Shown in pieces: positions 57,812 through 64,000 of a stretch of 64,000 nt of DNA. The stretch spans positions 62,001 through 126,000 of the forward strand of contig NZ_JACHXS010000011.1 of the NCBI RefSeq assembly GCF_014192225.1, written 5' to 3'. The notes beneath the pieces are model-generated. The model saw only the letters and a program-made list of their open reading frames with translations, made no database searches and was not told where the DNA came from. The DNA is from Pseudoduganella umbonata. GTDB taxonomy: Bacteria > Pseudomonadota > Gammaproteobacteria > Burkholderiales > Burkholderiaceae_D. The position numbers and the translations under genes are program-made. The number at the start of each line of letters is the position of its first letter. Positions within the stretch are counted from its first letter, which is position 1.

Positions 57812-59196
57812 AACATTGGAATCCACGCCGCGCCCTGGCGGTGGTCCTTGCCGGATGGTGCCTGGTGGCCTGCGCGTCGCTGCCGGCCGTCGATCCGGAC
57901 AAGGCCAGGGAAGCGGCCGCGCCGGTACCGGTCGTCAAGTCGGTCAATGGCGAACTGTCGCCGGCCCGCGCCAAGGCGCTGCTGGCCAAGCGCTGGTCGA
58001 AGAACACGCTCGACCTGAAGGCCCAGGCCGCCCTCGAGGAAGCCGCCACCGGCGTGCCGCTCATTGCCGGCAACCAGGTCAAGCTGCTGTTCGACGGCCC
58101 TGTGACGATGGCCGAGATGATGAAGGCCATCGAGGGCGCGAAAAACCACGTCAACTTCGAGACCTACATCTTCGACCAGGACGAGATGGGCGACAAGTTC
58201 GCCGACCTGCTGATCGCCAAGCAGAAGGCTGGCGTGACGGTCAACATCATCTACGACAGCGTGGGCACGCTGATGGTGCCCCAGGCGTTCTTCGACCGCA
58301 TGCGCACGGCCGGCATCCACCTGGTCGCCTACAACCCCGTGAACCCGGCCAAGGTCCGCGGCAACGGCTGGAAGGTGAACAACCGCGACCACCGCAAGAT
58401 GCTGATCGTCGACGGCAAGATCGGTTTCACGGGCGGCATCAACATCAGCGACACCTATTCGAAGAGCTCGCCATTCCGCTCGAAGAGCAGGCCGCGCAGC
58501 GAGAAGGACGTGGGCTGGCGCGATACCCACGTGCGCATCGAGGGCCCCGCCGTGCAGGCGATGCAGTGGCTGTTCATCCAGCACTGGACCGGGCAGGACT
58601 CGGACGACCTGCGCGAAGCCGATTACTTCCCCACCCCCGTCATCGCCGGCGACAAGCTGATGCGCGTGCTGGGCAGCGAGCCGGGCGGGCAGTACGAGAT
58701 CTACAAGGCGATGCTGCTGGCGATCCAGGAATCGAAGAAATCGATCCACATCACCTGCGCCTATTTCGTGCCCGACGAGCAGACGGTACAGGCGCTGATC
58801 GACGCCGCGAAACGCGGCGTGGAGGTGCGCATCGTGCTGCCCAGCGTATCGGACAGCGGCATGGTGTTCCACGCCGGCCGCGCGTTCTATGACCGGCTGC
58901 TGGAAGCCGGCGTGCAGATCTACGAACTGAAACTGGCGGTGCTGCACGCCAAGACCATGGTCATCGACGGCGTGTGGTCCACCGTGGGCTCGGCCAACAT
59001 CGACCGCCGCAGCTTCCAGCACAACGCCGAAGTCAACGTGATCGTGCTGGGCGACGCCTTTGGCAAGGAAATGGAAAGCGCGTTCCGCGACGACGTGAAA
59101 AATTCGAAGGAAGTCACGCTGGCGGCCTGGCGCGACCGGCCGGTGGTGACGCGCGTGAAGGAATGGGCGTCGAAGGTGTGGGATTACTGGCTGTAG
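57808..59196 (+). CDS. phospholipase D/cardiolipin synthase-like lipoprotein
   Basis: A 462-residue protein with a lipoprotein signal (RRALAVVLAGWCLVAC). Both HKD motifs are complete: HRKMLIVDG and HAKTMVIDG, each followed by the Gly-Ser/Asn-type pattern (GFTGGIN, VGSANID). This is the ClsB/YwiE-like arrangement of phosphatidyltransferases, but a periplasmic lipoprotein location is unusual for a synthase; hydrolysis of phospholipids is the alternative. It overlaps the Gcr-type membrane protein gene by four bases. REP-like elements follow its stop. Confidence 0.9.
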   Translation: MKHWNPRRALAVVLAGWCLVACASLPAVDPDKAREAAAPVPVVKSVNGELSPARAKALLAKRWSKNTLDLKAQAALEEAATGVPLIAGNQVKLLFDGPVTMAEMMKAIEGAKNHVNFETYIFDQDEMGDKFADLLIAKQKAGVTVNIIYDSVGTLMVPQAFFDRMRTAGIHLVAYNPVNPAKVRGNGWKVNNRDHRKMLIVDGKIGFTGGINISDTYSKSSPFRSKSRPRSEKDVGWRDTHVRIEGPAVQAMQWLFIQHWTGQDSDDLREADYFPTPVIAGDKLMRVLGSEPGGQYEIYKAMLLAIQESKKSIHITCAYFVPDEQTVQALIDAAKRGVEVRIVLPSVSDSGMVFHAGRAFYDRLLEAGVQIYELKLAVLHAKTMVIDGVWSTVGSANIDRRSFQHNAEVNVIVLGDAFGKEMESAFRDDVKNSKEVTLAAWRDRPVVTRVKEWASKVWDYWL

Positions 59197-59215
59197 GCGG
59201 CGGCGGGAAGGGACT

Positions 59216-59265
59216 GGTGTCTGACATTTTTTCTGGGGCTTTTACCAGAAAATGTGTCAGACACC
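59216..59265. repeat. inverted repeat, REP-like copy D
   Basis: GGTGTCTGACATTTTTTCTGG and a partly matched complement ending GTGTCAGACACC, loop GGCTTTTA. It is 19 bases after the phospholipase D-like stop. Confidence 0.9.
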
Positions 59266-59302
59266 GGTTTTCTTCAGCCATTCGGCACATCAAGGAACAA
59301 CC

Positions 59303-59353
59303 GGTGTCCGACACATTTTCCGGATGAAGCTCCCGGAAAAAATGTCCGACACC
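59303..59353. repeat. inverted repeat, REP-like copy E
   Basis: GGTGTCCGACACATTTTCCGG and a complement ending ATGTCCGACACC. It directly follows copy D and lies before the metallophosphoesterase 3' end. Confidence 0.9.
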
Positions 59354-59371
59354 AGCCCCGCCCGTCTTCCC

Positions 59372-60250
59372 TCAACTGCTGGCGATCTGCGGCGCCACGG
59401 TTTCGGCGCTGGTGATCGCTTCGGGCATGTCCGGCGTGGTGCCCAGCGGCTGCCACAGGTTGCCGTCGCGGCGGAAGATTTCGATCGTGGCCACCTCGAA
59501 CGCGGCCGATTCGTCCTTCCAGCCATAGCGCTCGACCTGGATCTCGTCGCCATCGATGCGCAGCACGTTGAACGAATTGGTTTCCCCCCTGCCGCGCGTC
59601 GACGTGGCCGTGCCGGCCTGCACGATCAGGGCGGCATAGCCGGCGATCTTGTAGCGGGTGGCGCTGTTGCCGGAATGGCTGGCGTGCAGGTGCCCGGCCA
59701 GCAGCAGGTCCACGCCGCATTTCGAGAACGCCTCCATCGCCATCGGCGCGCGGTCCACGAGATCGTCTTCTTCGAACGCCTCGGGCAGGTCGAAGGGGTG
59801 ATGCGTGACGACGATGCGCGTCAGCTTCGGATCCACCTTCGCCATGCGGTCATGCAGCCGGTCGATCTGCTCGCGGTTGACGCGGCCATCCTTGATGGTC
59901 AGCGAGCGCGCGGTGTTCAGGCCCATCACGGCGATTTCCTCGTCGACATATTCGGGGGCCAGGTTTGCCGTGATGTAGCGCCGGTATTTCGTCAGCGGCG
60001 CCAGGAAGCGCGCCGCCACGTTGTACAGCGGGATGTCATGGTTGCCCGGCACGACGATCTGCGGTTGCGGCAGCGTGTCGAGCCAGGCCCGCGCCGCCTT
60101 GAACTGTTCGCTGCGGGCGCGCTGCGTGAGGTCGCCCGACACGACCACGACGTGCGGCTGTACCGCCTCGACCGTGGCGCGCAGTGGCGCGAGGAGCCGC
60201 TCGTCGACGCGGCCAAAGTGAATGTCGGACAGGTGCACGATGGTTCGCAT
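59372..60250 (-). CDS. metallophosphoesterase, cyclic-nucleotide type (CpdA/Icc-like)
   Basis: A 292-residue calcineurin-like phosphoesterase. All metal motifs are present: DIHFG (DxH), GDLT (GD), GNHD, HHPFD and GHLH. The length and spacing match class III cAMP phosphodiesterases such as CpdA, but related proteins act on other diesters. AGGAGA precedes the ATG. It stands on the minus strand with its promoter next to the lipid kinase gene end. If CpdA-like it would lower cAMP, which is of interest near a Crp/Fnr block, but the regulator at 50451 lacks cAMP ligands. Confidence 0.88.
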   Translation of the reverse strand: MRTIVHLSDIHFGRVDERLLAPLRATVEAVQPHVVVVSGDLTQRARSEQFKAARAWLDTLPQPQIVVPGNHDIPLYNVAARFLAPLTKYRRYITANLAPEYVDEEIAVMGLNTARSLTIKDGRVNREQIDRLHDRMAKVDPKLTRIVVTHHPFDLPEAFEEDDLVDRAPMAMEAFSKCGVDLLLAGHLHASHSGNSATRYKIAGYAALIVQAGTATSTRGRGETNSFNVLRIDGDEIQVERYGWKDESAAFEVATIEIFRRDGNLWQPLGTTPDMPEAITSAETVAPQIASS

Positions 60251-60262
60251 GCTTTCTCCTGG

Positions 60263-61153
60263 TTAGCTTGGGACCATGACGGTCAGTGCGCCGGGGCGCG
60301 AACGGTAGTCGAGCGGCGGCACCATCAGCGTCACTTCGCCATCGGTGGCGACGCGCACCATCCTGCGCCGGGTGTCGATGGTGAGCTCGTCGGCCAGCAG
60401 CACGTCGAAATCGCGGGCCTCGGCCAGCCGCCCGACCAGCGCATGGCAGGCCAGCCGCGCCAGCCCGAACCGCGTGGGCCGCTGCGCCACGTACAGGCTG
60501 AGGTGCCCGCCATCGAGCCGCGTGCGTTCGCCGATACTGAGCCCCTGCATCGTATAGGCATTATTGCCGATGAAGACGAAAGGGGTGCGCCGCGCATGCT
60601 CTTCGCCGTGCACGTGCAGCCGCAAACTGAGAAACGGGTAGCGGTGCAATGCCGCCAGGCTGGCCCAGCAAAATGCCAGCCACTTGCCGCGGCCGAGGCG
60701 GCGCTGCTGCTTTTCGCGGTCGCGCACGATGTCCGGATACAGCCCCAGGCTGGAGTTGTTCAGGAAGATCCTGCCGTTGACCTCGCCGACGTCGACCGCC
60801 ACCGGCCGGCCGTGGGCGACCGTGGCGATGGCGTCGTCCAGCGCCAGCGGAATGCCCAGGTCCTTGGCAAAATGATTCAGCGTACCCAGCGGCAGCACGC
60901 CGAAGCGTGCCGGGCTGCCGGCCAGCACCGAGGCCACGGCGTTCATCGTGCCGTCGCCGCCGCCGGCCACCACGAGGCCGATGCCGTCCTCTAGCGCCTC
61001 GCGGGCCACGCCGATCATTTCCTCGCCGTTGCCGGCCAGCGTCACGTCGGCGTCGACGCCCACGGCCGCGAACTTGTCGCGCAGCGCCGTCGCCTGGCCG
61101 CCATCATGCCCCTGCCCCGCCGCCGCATTGACGATCACCGCTGCCTGCGTCAT
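60263..61153 (-). CDS. diacylglycerol kinase-family lipid kinase
   Basis: A 296-residue lipid/sphingosine-kinase-like protein (DAGK_cat). VIVNAAAGQGHDGGQATALR begins the domain, VVAGGGDGTMNAVASVLAG is the GGDGT motif, and FGVLPLGTLNHFAKDLGIPL the second conserved block. The C-terminal beta-sandwich holds ELTIDTRRRMVRVATDGEV, typical of YegS/DgkB-type kinases. The ATG overlaps the PAP2 stop by one base (TAATG), and the two enzymes likely work on the same lipid pool: phosphatidate made by this kinase and removed by the phosphatase. Confidence 0.9.
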   Translation of the reverse strand: MTQAAVIVNAAAGQGHDGGQATALRDKFAAVGVDADVTLAGNGEEMIGVAREALEDGIGLVVAGGGDGTMNAVASVLAGSPARFGVLPLGTLNHFAKDLGIPLALDDAIATVAHGRPVAVDVGEVNGRIFLNNSSLGLYPDIVRDREKQQRRLGRGKWLAFCWASLAALHRYPFLSLRLHVHGEEHARRTPFVFIGNNAYTMQGLSIGERTRLDGGHLSLYVAQRPTRFGLARLACHALVGRLAEARDFDVLLADELTIDTRRRMVRVATDGEVTLMVPPLDYRSRPGALTVMVPS

Positions 61154-61899
61154 TACTCGTCCCGGCGTGCCAGGCGGCGGCGGCGCAGCGTGGACACGGA
61201 GGCGATGCAGACTGCCAGCCAGCCTGCGCTGTAGGCCATCGCGGCCAGCACGTCGGACACGTAGTGCGCACCCAGGTAGACGCGGCTGAACGCCACCAGC
61301 AGCACCATCATGGCCGCCAGCACCATCGCCGTGCAGCGCCGCCGCCAGCTGGGCGACGTGGTGAAGACATAGCAGGCAATAAGGCCATAGAACAGCGTGG
61401 AGGCCGACGTGTGCCCGCTGGGGAAGCTGTAGGTGGAAAGTGTAAGCAGCGGTTCGTCGAACATCGGCCGCGGCCGCGCGTACACGTTCTTCAGCAGTAC
61501 GTTGATCAGCATGCCGCAGGGGACCGTGATGGCGACCGACAGCAGCCAGTACTGCGCCTTCCTGCGCCAGAACCATACCGCCAGCAGGGTCGACGCGATC
61601 GACATGCCGACGATGCCATGCAGGTGCGTAATGCCCAGCATGAAGGTCGTCAGCGGCTCGAACGCATGGGTGTTGAACCACTGCGCCACGTGCACGTCGA
61701 AACGGGCGATGTCGTCCTGCTCGCCGACCTCCTCGGCAATGTCGCGGAATATCGCGACGGCTGCGACCAGCATCGCCAGCCCGGCCGTCATGTGCAGGCC
61801 GAACTCGCCGCCCGGCGTGATGCGGGCTTCCAGGAAGCGCAGCAATTTCGAATAGGCAATCCGGCTCATCGGTTTAGCGCATTTGCAATGGGTAGACAA
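61153..61899 (-). CDS. PAP2 family lipid phosphatase
   Basis: A 248-residue membrane phosphatase. The three PAP2 motifs are complete: KNVYARPRP (KxxxxxxRP), PSGH and SRVYLGAHYVSDV. Four or five hydrophobic helices surround them (MLGITHLHGIVGMSIASTLL, YWLLSVAITVPCGMLINVLL). It removes phosphate from phosphatidate or undecaprenyl pyrophosphate. An ATG at 61869 would be an alternative start that drops 10 residues. It heads a two-gene minus-strand operon with the lipid kinase. Confidence 0.9.
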   Translation of the reverse strand: MSTHCKCAKPMSRIAYSKLLRFLEARITPGGEFGLHMTAGLAMLVAAVAIFRDIAEEVGEQDDIARFDVHVAQWFNTHAFEPLTTFMLGITHLHGIVGMSIASTLLAVWFWRRKAQYWLLSVAITVPCGMLINVLLKNVYARPRPMFDEPLLTLSTYSFPSGHTSASTLFYGLIACYVFTTSPSWRRRCTAMVLAAMMVLLVAFSRVYLGAHYVSDVLAAMAYSAGWLAVCIASVSTLRRRRLARRDE

Positions 61900-62071
61900 A
61901 AAACCTGTTTTTTCATACAGCCCTGTGTTTTTGTACAGTAGTTATGTTAAGCTTCTATCCAGTAGGCAGCGCTCGGAAAGCACCAGGAAACAAGTCGGAA
62001 CTTATTCCACGGGCATACGACTGACACTGCAACTCTTTGTTTATTTGATCCTTTTTCGATAAGGAACTGTC

Positions 62072-62317
62072 ATGGCAACCATCGACTACGACCCTCGCCG
62101 TCTCCCTTCGCGTTTTGAATCGCGTTTCGGGCTCGAGTACGCTCCAACGTCCTTCCTGGTGCGCTTCGGCAAGCGCGAGATGCTGGTATGCCGCGACTTC
62201 CGCAAGCGCTTTTACGCGGTCAATCCGGTCATCGAATGCGATACCGGCGTACAGCCGGGCCATATCGAAATCCTGCTGTTCGGCCGCTGGCTGTTGATCT
62301 TGTCGAAAGCACAGTAA
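62072..62317 (+). CDS. small protein of unknown function
   Basis: An 81-residue protein: ATIDYDPRRLPSRFESRFGL, then SFLVRFGKREMLVCRDFRKR and a hydrophobic ILLFGRWLLILSK tail. A good ribosome site (AAGGAA) precedes the ATG, and composition is normal, so it is probably real. I cannot assign a family. Its leader is AT-rich (61900-62070), a possible site for nucleoid proteins or a promoter, but no defined box is evident. Confidence 0.7.
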   Translation: MATIDYDPRRLPSRFESRFGLEYAPTSFLVRFGKREMLVCRDFRKRFYAVNPVIECDTGVQPGHIEILLFGRWLLILSKAQ

Positions 62318-62323
62318 TCGATC

Positions 62324-62339
62324 TGTGCAGTGTCGCACA
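62324..62339. promoter_or_regulatory. orphan Crp/Fnr-like palindrome, copy 11
   Basis: TGTGCAGTGTCGCACA, one mismatch inside the first half (position 6). No start codon on either strand lies at a suitable distance. Confidence 0.4.
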
Positions 62340-62541
62340 ATGGTCGCCACTGTGCGGCCGTAACCGGTCACGGCGGACGTGACCAGCGCGCTGGGGCATG
62401 GCGGTCCCTCTTCACCCGCCATGATCGAACATACCGCAGCGCGCGGCCGGCAGACGTGCCGGTGGCCACGTCCGGGCGTGACTTGAGATGGTGGGATGAG
62501 ACGGGCAAGCCGGTGCAATGCTGGTGTCCGATACCTGCGTT

Positions 62542-62645
62542 GCACCTTGAAGGGTATGCACCTTCAAGCAACTGCACCTTCAAGCAACTGCACCTTCAAG
62601 CAACTGCATCTTAAGCAACTGCACCTTCAAGCAACTGCACCTTCA
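62542..62645. repeat. 16-bp tandem repeat, six copies
   Basis: Units of GCACCTTCAAGCAACT; the first is diverged and the fifth has one base deleted. A partial seventh ends at 62645. Confidence 0.95.
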
Positions 62646-62652
62646 GCATTTT

Positions 62653-63270
62653 TCAGGCCTTGGCGGCTACGCCCAAGCTGTTTGTCGCAATCTTGCCGAC
62701 ATCGCGAGATGGCGCCGCTTCCGGCGGCACACTGGCGGCATTCGCTTCTTCCAGGCCGCCCTGGCATTCCGCCTCGTGCATCTCGCGCAGCAGCACCAGG
62801 GCGCGCATGTCGTGCATTTCCAGTGCGCGCTGCAGCGTGGTGGCAGTGATGCTGGCGTCGTCCACGACGTCCAGGAAGCTCTCCTGCATGCTGTCGAGGA
62901 GCCTGGAAGCAACCCCGATGCTGTCGAACATGCCACCGACATCCACGCACAGTTCGCGCAACAGCCGCAGGGTGCGCTTGGTGGATTCGAGGTCGTTGCG
63001 CATGCCGCCATCCATGTCGAGCAATTCGGTGCGCGCATTCTCATGCTGGGACAACTCGGTAATCGTTTCGAGCCATTGAGTGATACGCCCGGCAACGCGG
63101 GAGATGCGCACCGTTTTGCCACGCATCATCAGGCAGTATTGCAGGCATAGCAGCCACACTGGCACGCGTGCCAGGAACACGGGCAGGCCGGCGCTGCGCA
63201 GCCACGCTTCGGCGCGCTTGAACCGGCGCAGCATGCCGCCAATGCTGGCTAAAAGCGGATCCTGATGCAT
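62653..63270 (-). CDS. hypothetical helical protein with one hydrophobic segment
   Basis: A 205-residue protein. The first half has one hydrophobic stretch (SAGLPVFLARVPVWLLCLQY), and the rest is helical and charged (LESTKRTLRLLRELCVDVGG, MHDMRALVLLREMHEAECQG). I start at the ATG ending at 63270 with GGGGA upstream, and reject a 39-residue extension that lacks a ribosome site. No family is recognised. It is alone on the minus strand between the 16-bp repeats and the Gln-rich gene. Confidence 0.65.
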   Translation of the reverse strand: MHQDPLLASIGGMLRRFKRAEAWLRSAGLPVFLARVPVWLLCLQYCLMMRGKTVRISRVAGRITQWLETITELSQHENARTELLDMDGGMRNDLESTKRTLRLLRELCVDVGGMFDSIGVASRLLDSMQESFLDVVDDASITATTLQRALEMHDMRALVLLREMHEAECQGGLEEANAASVPPEAAPSRDVGKIATNSLGVAAKA

Positions 63271-63525
63271 GGAAAGTCCCCTTGTTATACGGCAACACAC
63301 GTTGCGTTGCCAATACTTCGCAGTATAGGCAGAGGACATCGGGGAATGCTCAGCAGGAGATTTGATGCACCTTAAAAGTCGCGCCAAAAAATGTGCTTGT
63401 TATCTTTTTCGCAATACGCTCACTGGAAAGCTCCCGGTGAGGTGCCGGCCGGTCCGAGTTCGCACGGCCGGCCGTCCTGCGCGGGCCGGACGCCGCTCAC
63501 CCGTCCGGCCCGCGAAGACCATGGG

Positions 63526-64000
63526 TCAAGGCTTGCCGCCATCCTTGCCCAGCGTGCCCGCCACCGCATCGGACAGCTTGTCGCCATGCGGCCCTTTCGC
63601 CGCGTCTTCCATGCTGCCTACCTGGCGCGCCTGGTCGGACTGCAGGTCGAAACTGACTTCCTCGGCGACTTCGAAGCGTCCATCCGCTTCGTCGCCACCG
63701 GGCAGCAGGCCTTCCGAGCGCGCTCCGCCGGACTGCTCCGTTGCGCGCTGGGCATTGCCGGGCACGCCCTCCGAACTGGAACCCGTGCCGCTGCCCTGCT
63801 GCTGGTTACCCTGCTGCTGGTTACCCTGCTGCTGGTTACCCTGCTGCTGGTTACCCTCCTGCTGCTGGTCGCCCTGCTGCTCGCTGCCCTGCTGCTGATT
63901 GCCCTGCTGCTGGTTACCCTGCTGTTCGCTGCCCTGCTGTTGATTGCCCTGCTGCAGGTTCCCCATGTGCTGGTCCACGGCGCGGCTGTCCTGGTCGCGT
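63526..64000 (-). CDS. Gln-rich repeat protein, runs off the window
   Basis: At least 157 residues are visible; the reading frame is still open at the window edge, so the true N-terminus lies beyond it. The first visible ~60 residues are GNQQQG and GSEQQG repeats, and the rest is acidic and soluble (RFEVAEEVSFDLQSDQARQV, EDAAKGPHGDKLSDAVAGTL). The repeat part would be disordered and sticky, as in biofilm or phase-separating proteins, but no function is known. An ATG at 63978 is possible but lacks a clear ribosome site. Confidence 0.55.
   Translation of the reverse strand, partial: RDQDSRAVDQHMGNLQQGNQQQGSEQQGNQQQGNQQQGSEQQGDQQQEGNQQQGNQQQGNQQQGNQQQGSGTGSSSEGVPGNAQRATEQSGGARSEGLLPGGDEADGRFEVAEEVSFDLQSDQARQVGSMEDAAKGPHGDKLSDAVAGTLGKDGGKP
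63794..63960. repeat. 15-bp repeats encoding the Gln-rich tract
   Basis: Units of CCCTGCTGCTGGTTA and close variants, about eleven copies. As in trmJ the unit is 15 bp, so copy changes keep the frame and change the length of the QQQ-rich tract. Confidence 0.9.

Larger units (their letters stand above)
62318..62652. other. intergenic region with an orphan palindrome and 16-bp repeats
   Basis: It lies between two convergent genes. It holds an orphan regulon-like palindrome (62324) and a 16-bp tandem repeat (62542-62645). No coding sequence is supported. A small RNA starting 60-90 bases after the palindrome cannot be excluded. Confidence 0.5.

Noticed and set aside
59372..60250. CpdA-like phosphodiesterase as controller of the Crp/Fnr regulator through cAMP
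   Set aside because: The regulator at 50451 lacks the cAMP-binding pattern and the genes are 8 kb apart; there is no evidence of a link.

Overview
The window is a contiguous piece of a GC-rich (about two-thirds G+C) Gram-negative chromosome. A phasin (PHA storage), a general porin, two OmpA-type proteins, a Gcr-type 'site-specific recombinase' membrane protein, many small glycine-zipper and BON lipoproteins and GGTGTCxGACACC-type intergenic palindromes all point to Burkholderiales, most likely Oxalobacteraceae (Massilia, Duganella or Pseudoduganella type). I see no rRNA, tRNA, CRISPR, prophage or insertion sequence; the species call is inference.

Region 1 (about 0-12.6 kb) looks like an organosulfur uptake and desulfurization cluster. 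It holds an AraC regulator and an isochorismatase-like hydrolase, then a TonB-dependent receptor, a signal-less 'substrate-binding' protein with the Cys/His/Arg triad of the sulfinate desulfinase DszB, a Tat-like periplasmic binding protein, a class II aldolase-like protein lacking one zinc ligand, two SsuD/DszA-like flavin monooxygenases, two ABC permeases and an ATPase. Two good sigma-54 (-24/-12) promoter matches lie in it, before the receptor and before the permeases. No flavin reductase or DszC-like enzyme is present, so the substrate is open.

Region 2 (12.6-32 kb) is mixed: a ClC-type chloride channel, a glyoxalase-fold protein, a phasin with a palindromic operator, an N-terminally truncated serine beta-lactamase-like pseudogene, a zinc-ribbon protein in a less GC-rich patch, a MarR-controlled operon with a second type of flavin monooxygenase, a TetR-LOG pair, a large REC-REC-GAF-PAS-GGDEF-EAL-REC c-di-GMP protein, a lipase-like hydrolase, TrmJ with an in-frame minisatellite, SuhB, RhlE with a very Gly-rich tail, a hydroxypyruvate isomerase-like protein and a small lipoprotein operon.

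Region 3 (32-54 kb) is a dense envelope and general-stress block: DksA-like and UspA-like proteins, glycine-zipper, BON, DUF4398, DUF883, DUF3309 and lmo0937-type small proteins, OmpA proteins, YihY, an AI-2E family permease, a patatin, a ferritin-like protein and an orphan Crp/Fnr regulator. Ten intergenic sites here share one palindrome, TGTRCG-N4-CGNACA (ten inner positions intact in all ten), often centred 41-43 bp before a plausible transcription start, which is where a class II Crp/Fnr activator binds. One lies next to the Crp/Fnr gene itself. I read this as an unrecognised regulon and regard it, with the DszB-like cluster, as the most interesting content.

Region 4 (54-64 kb) carries a porin, a Gcr-type membrane protein translationally coupled to a phospholipase D-like lipoprotein, a cyclic-nucleotide-type phosphoesterase, a lipid kinase coupled to a PAP2 phosphatase, and small unknown genes including a Gln-rich repeat protein that runs off the window end. 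Minisatellites with 14-16 bp units recur across the window.
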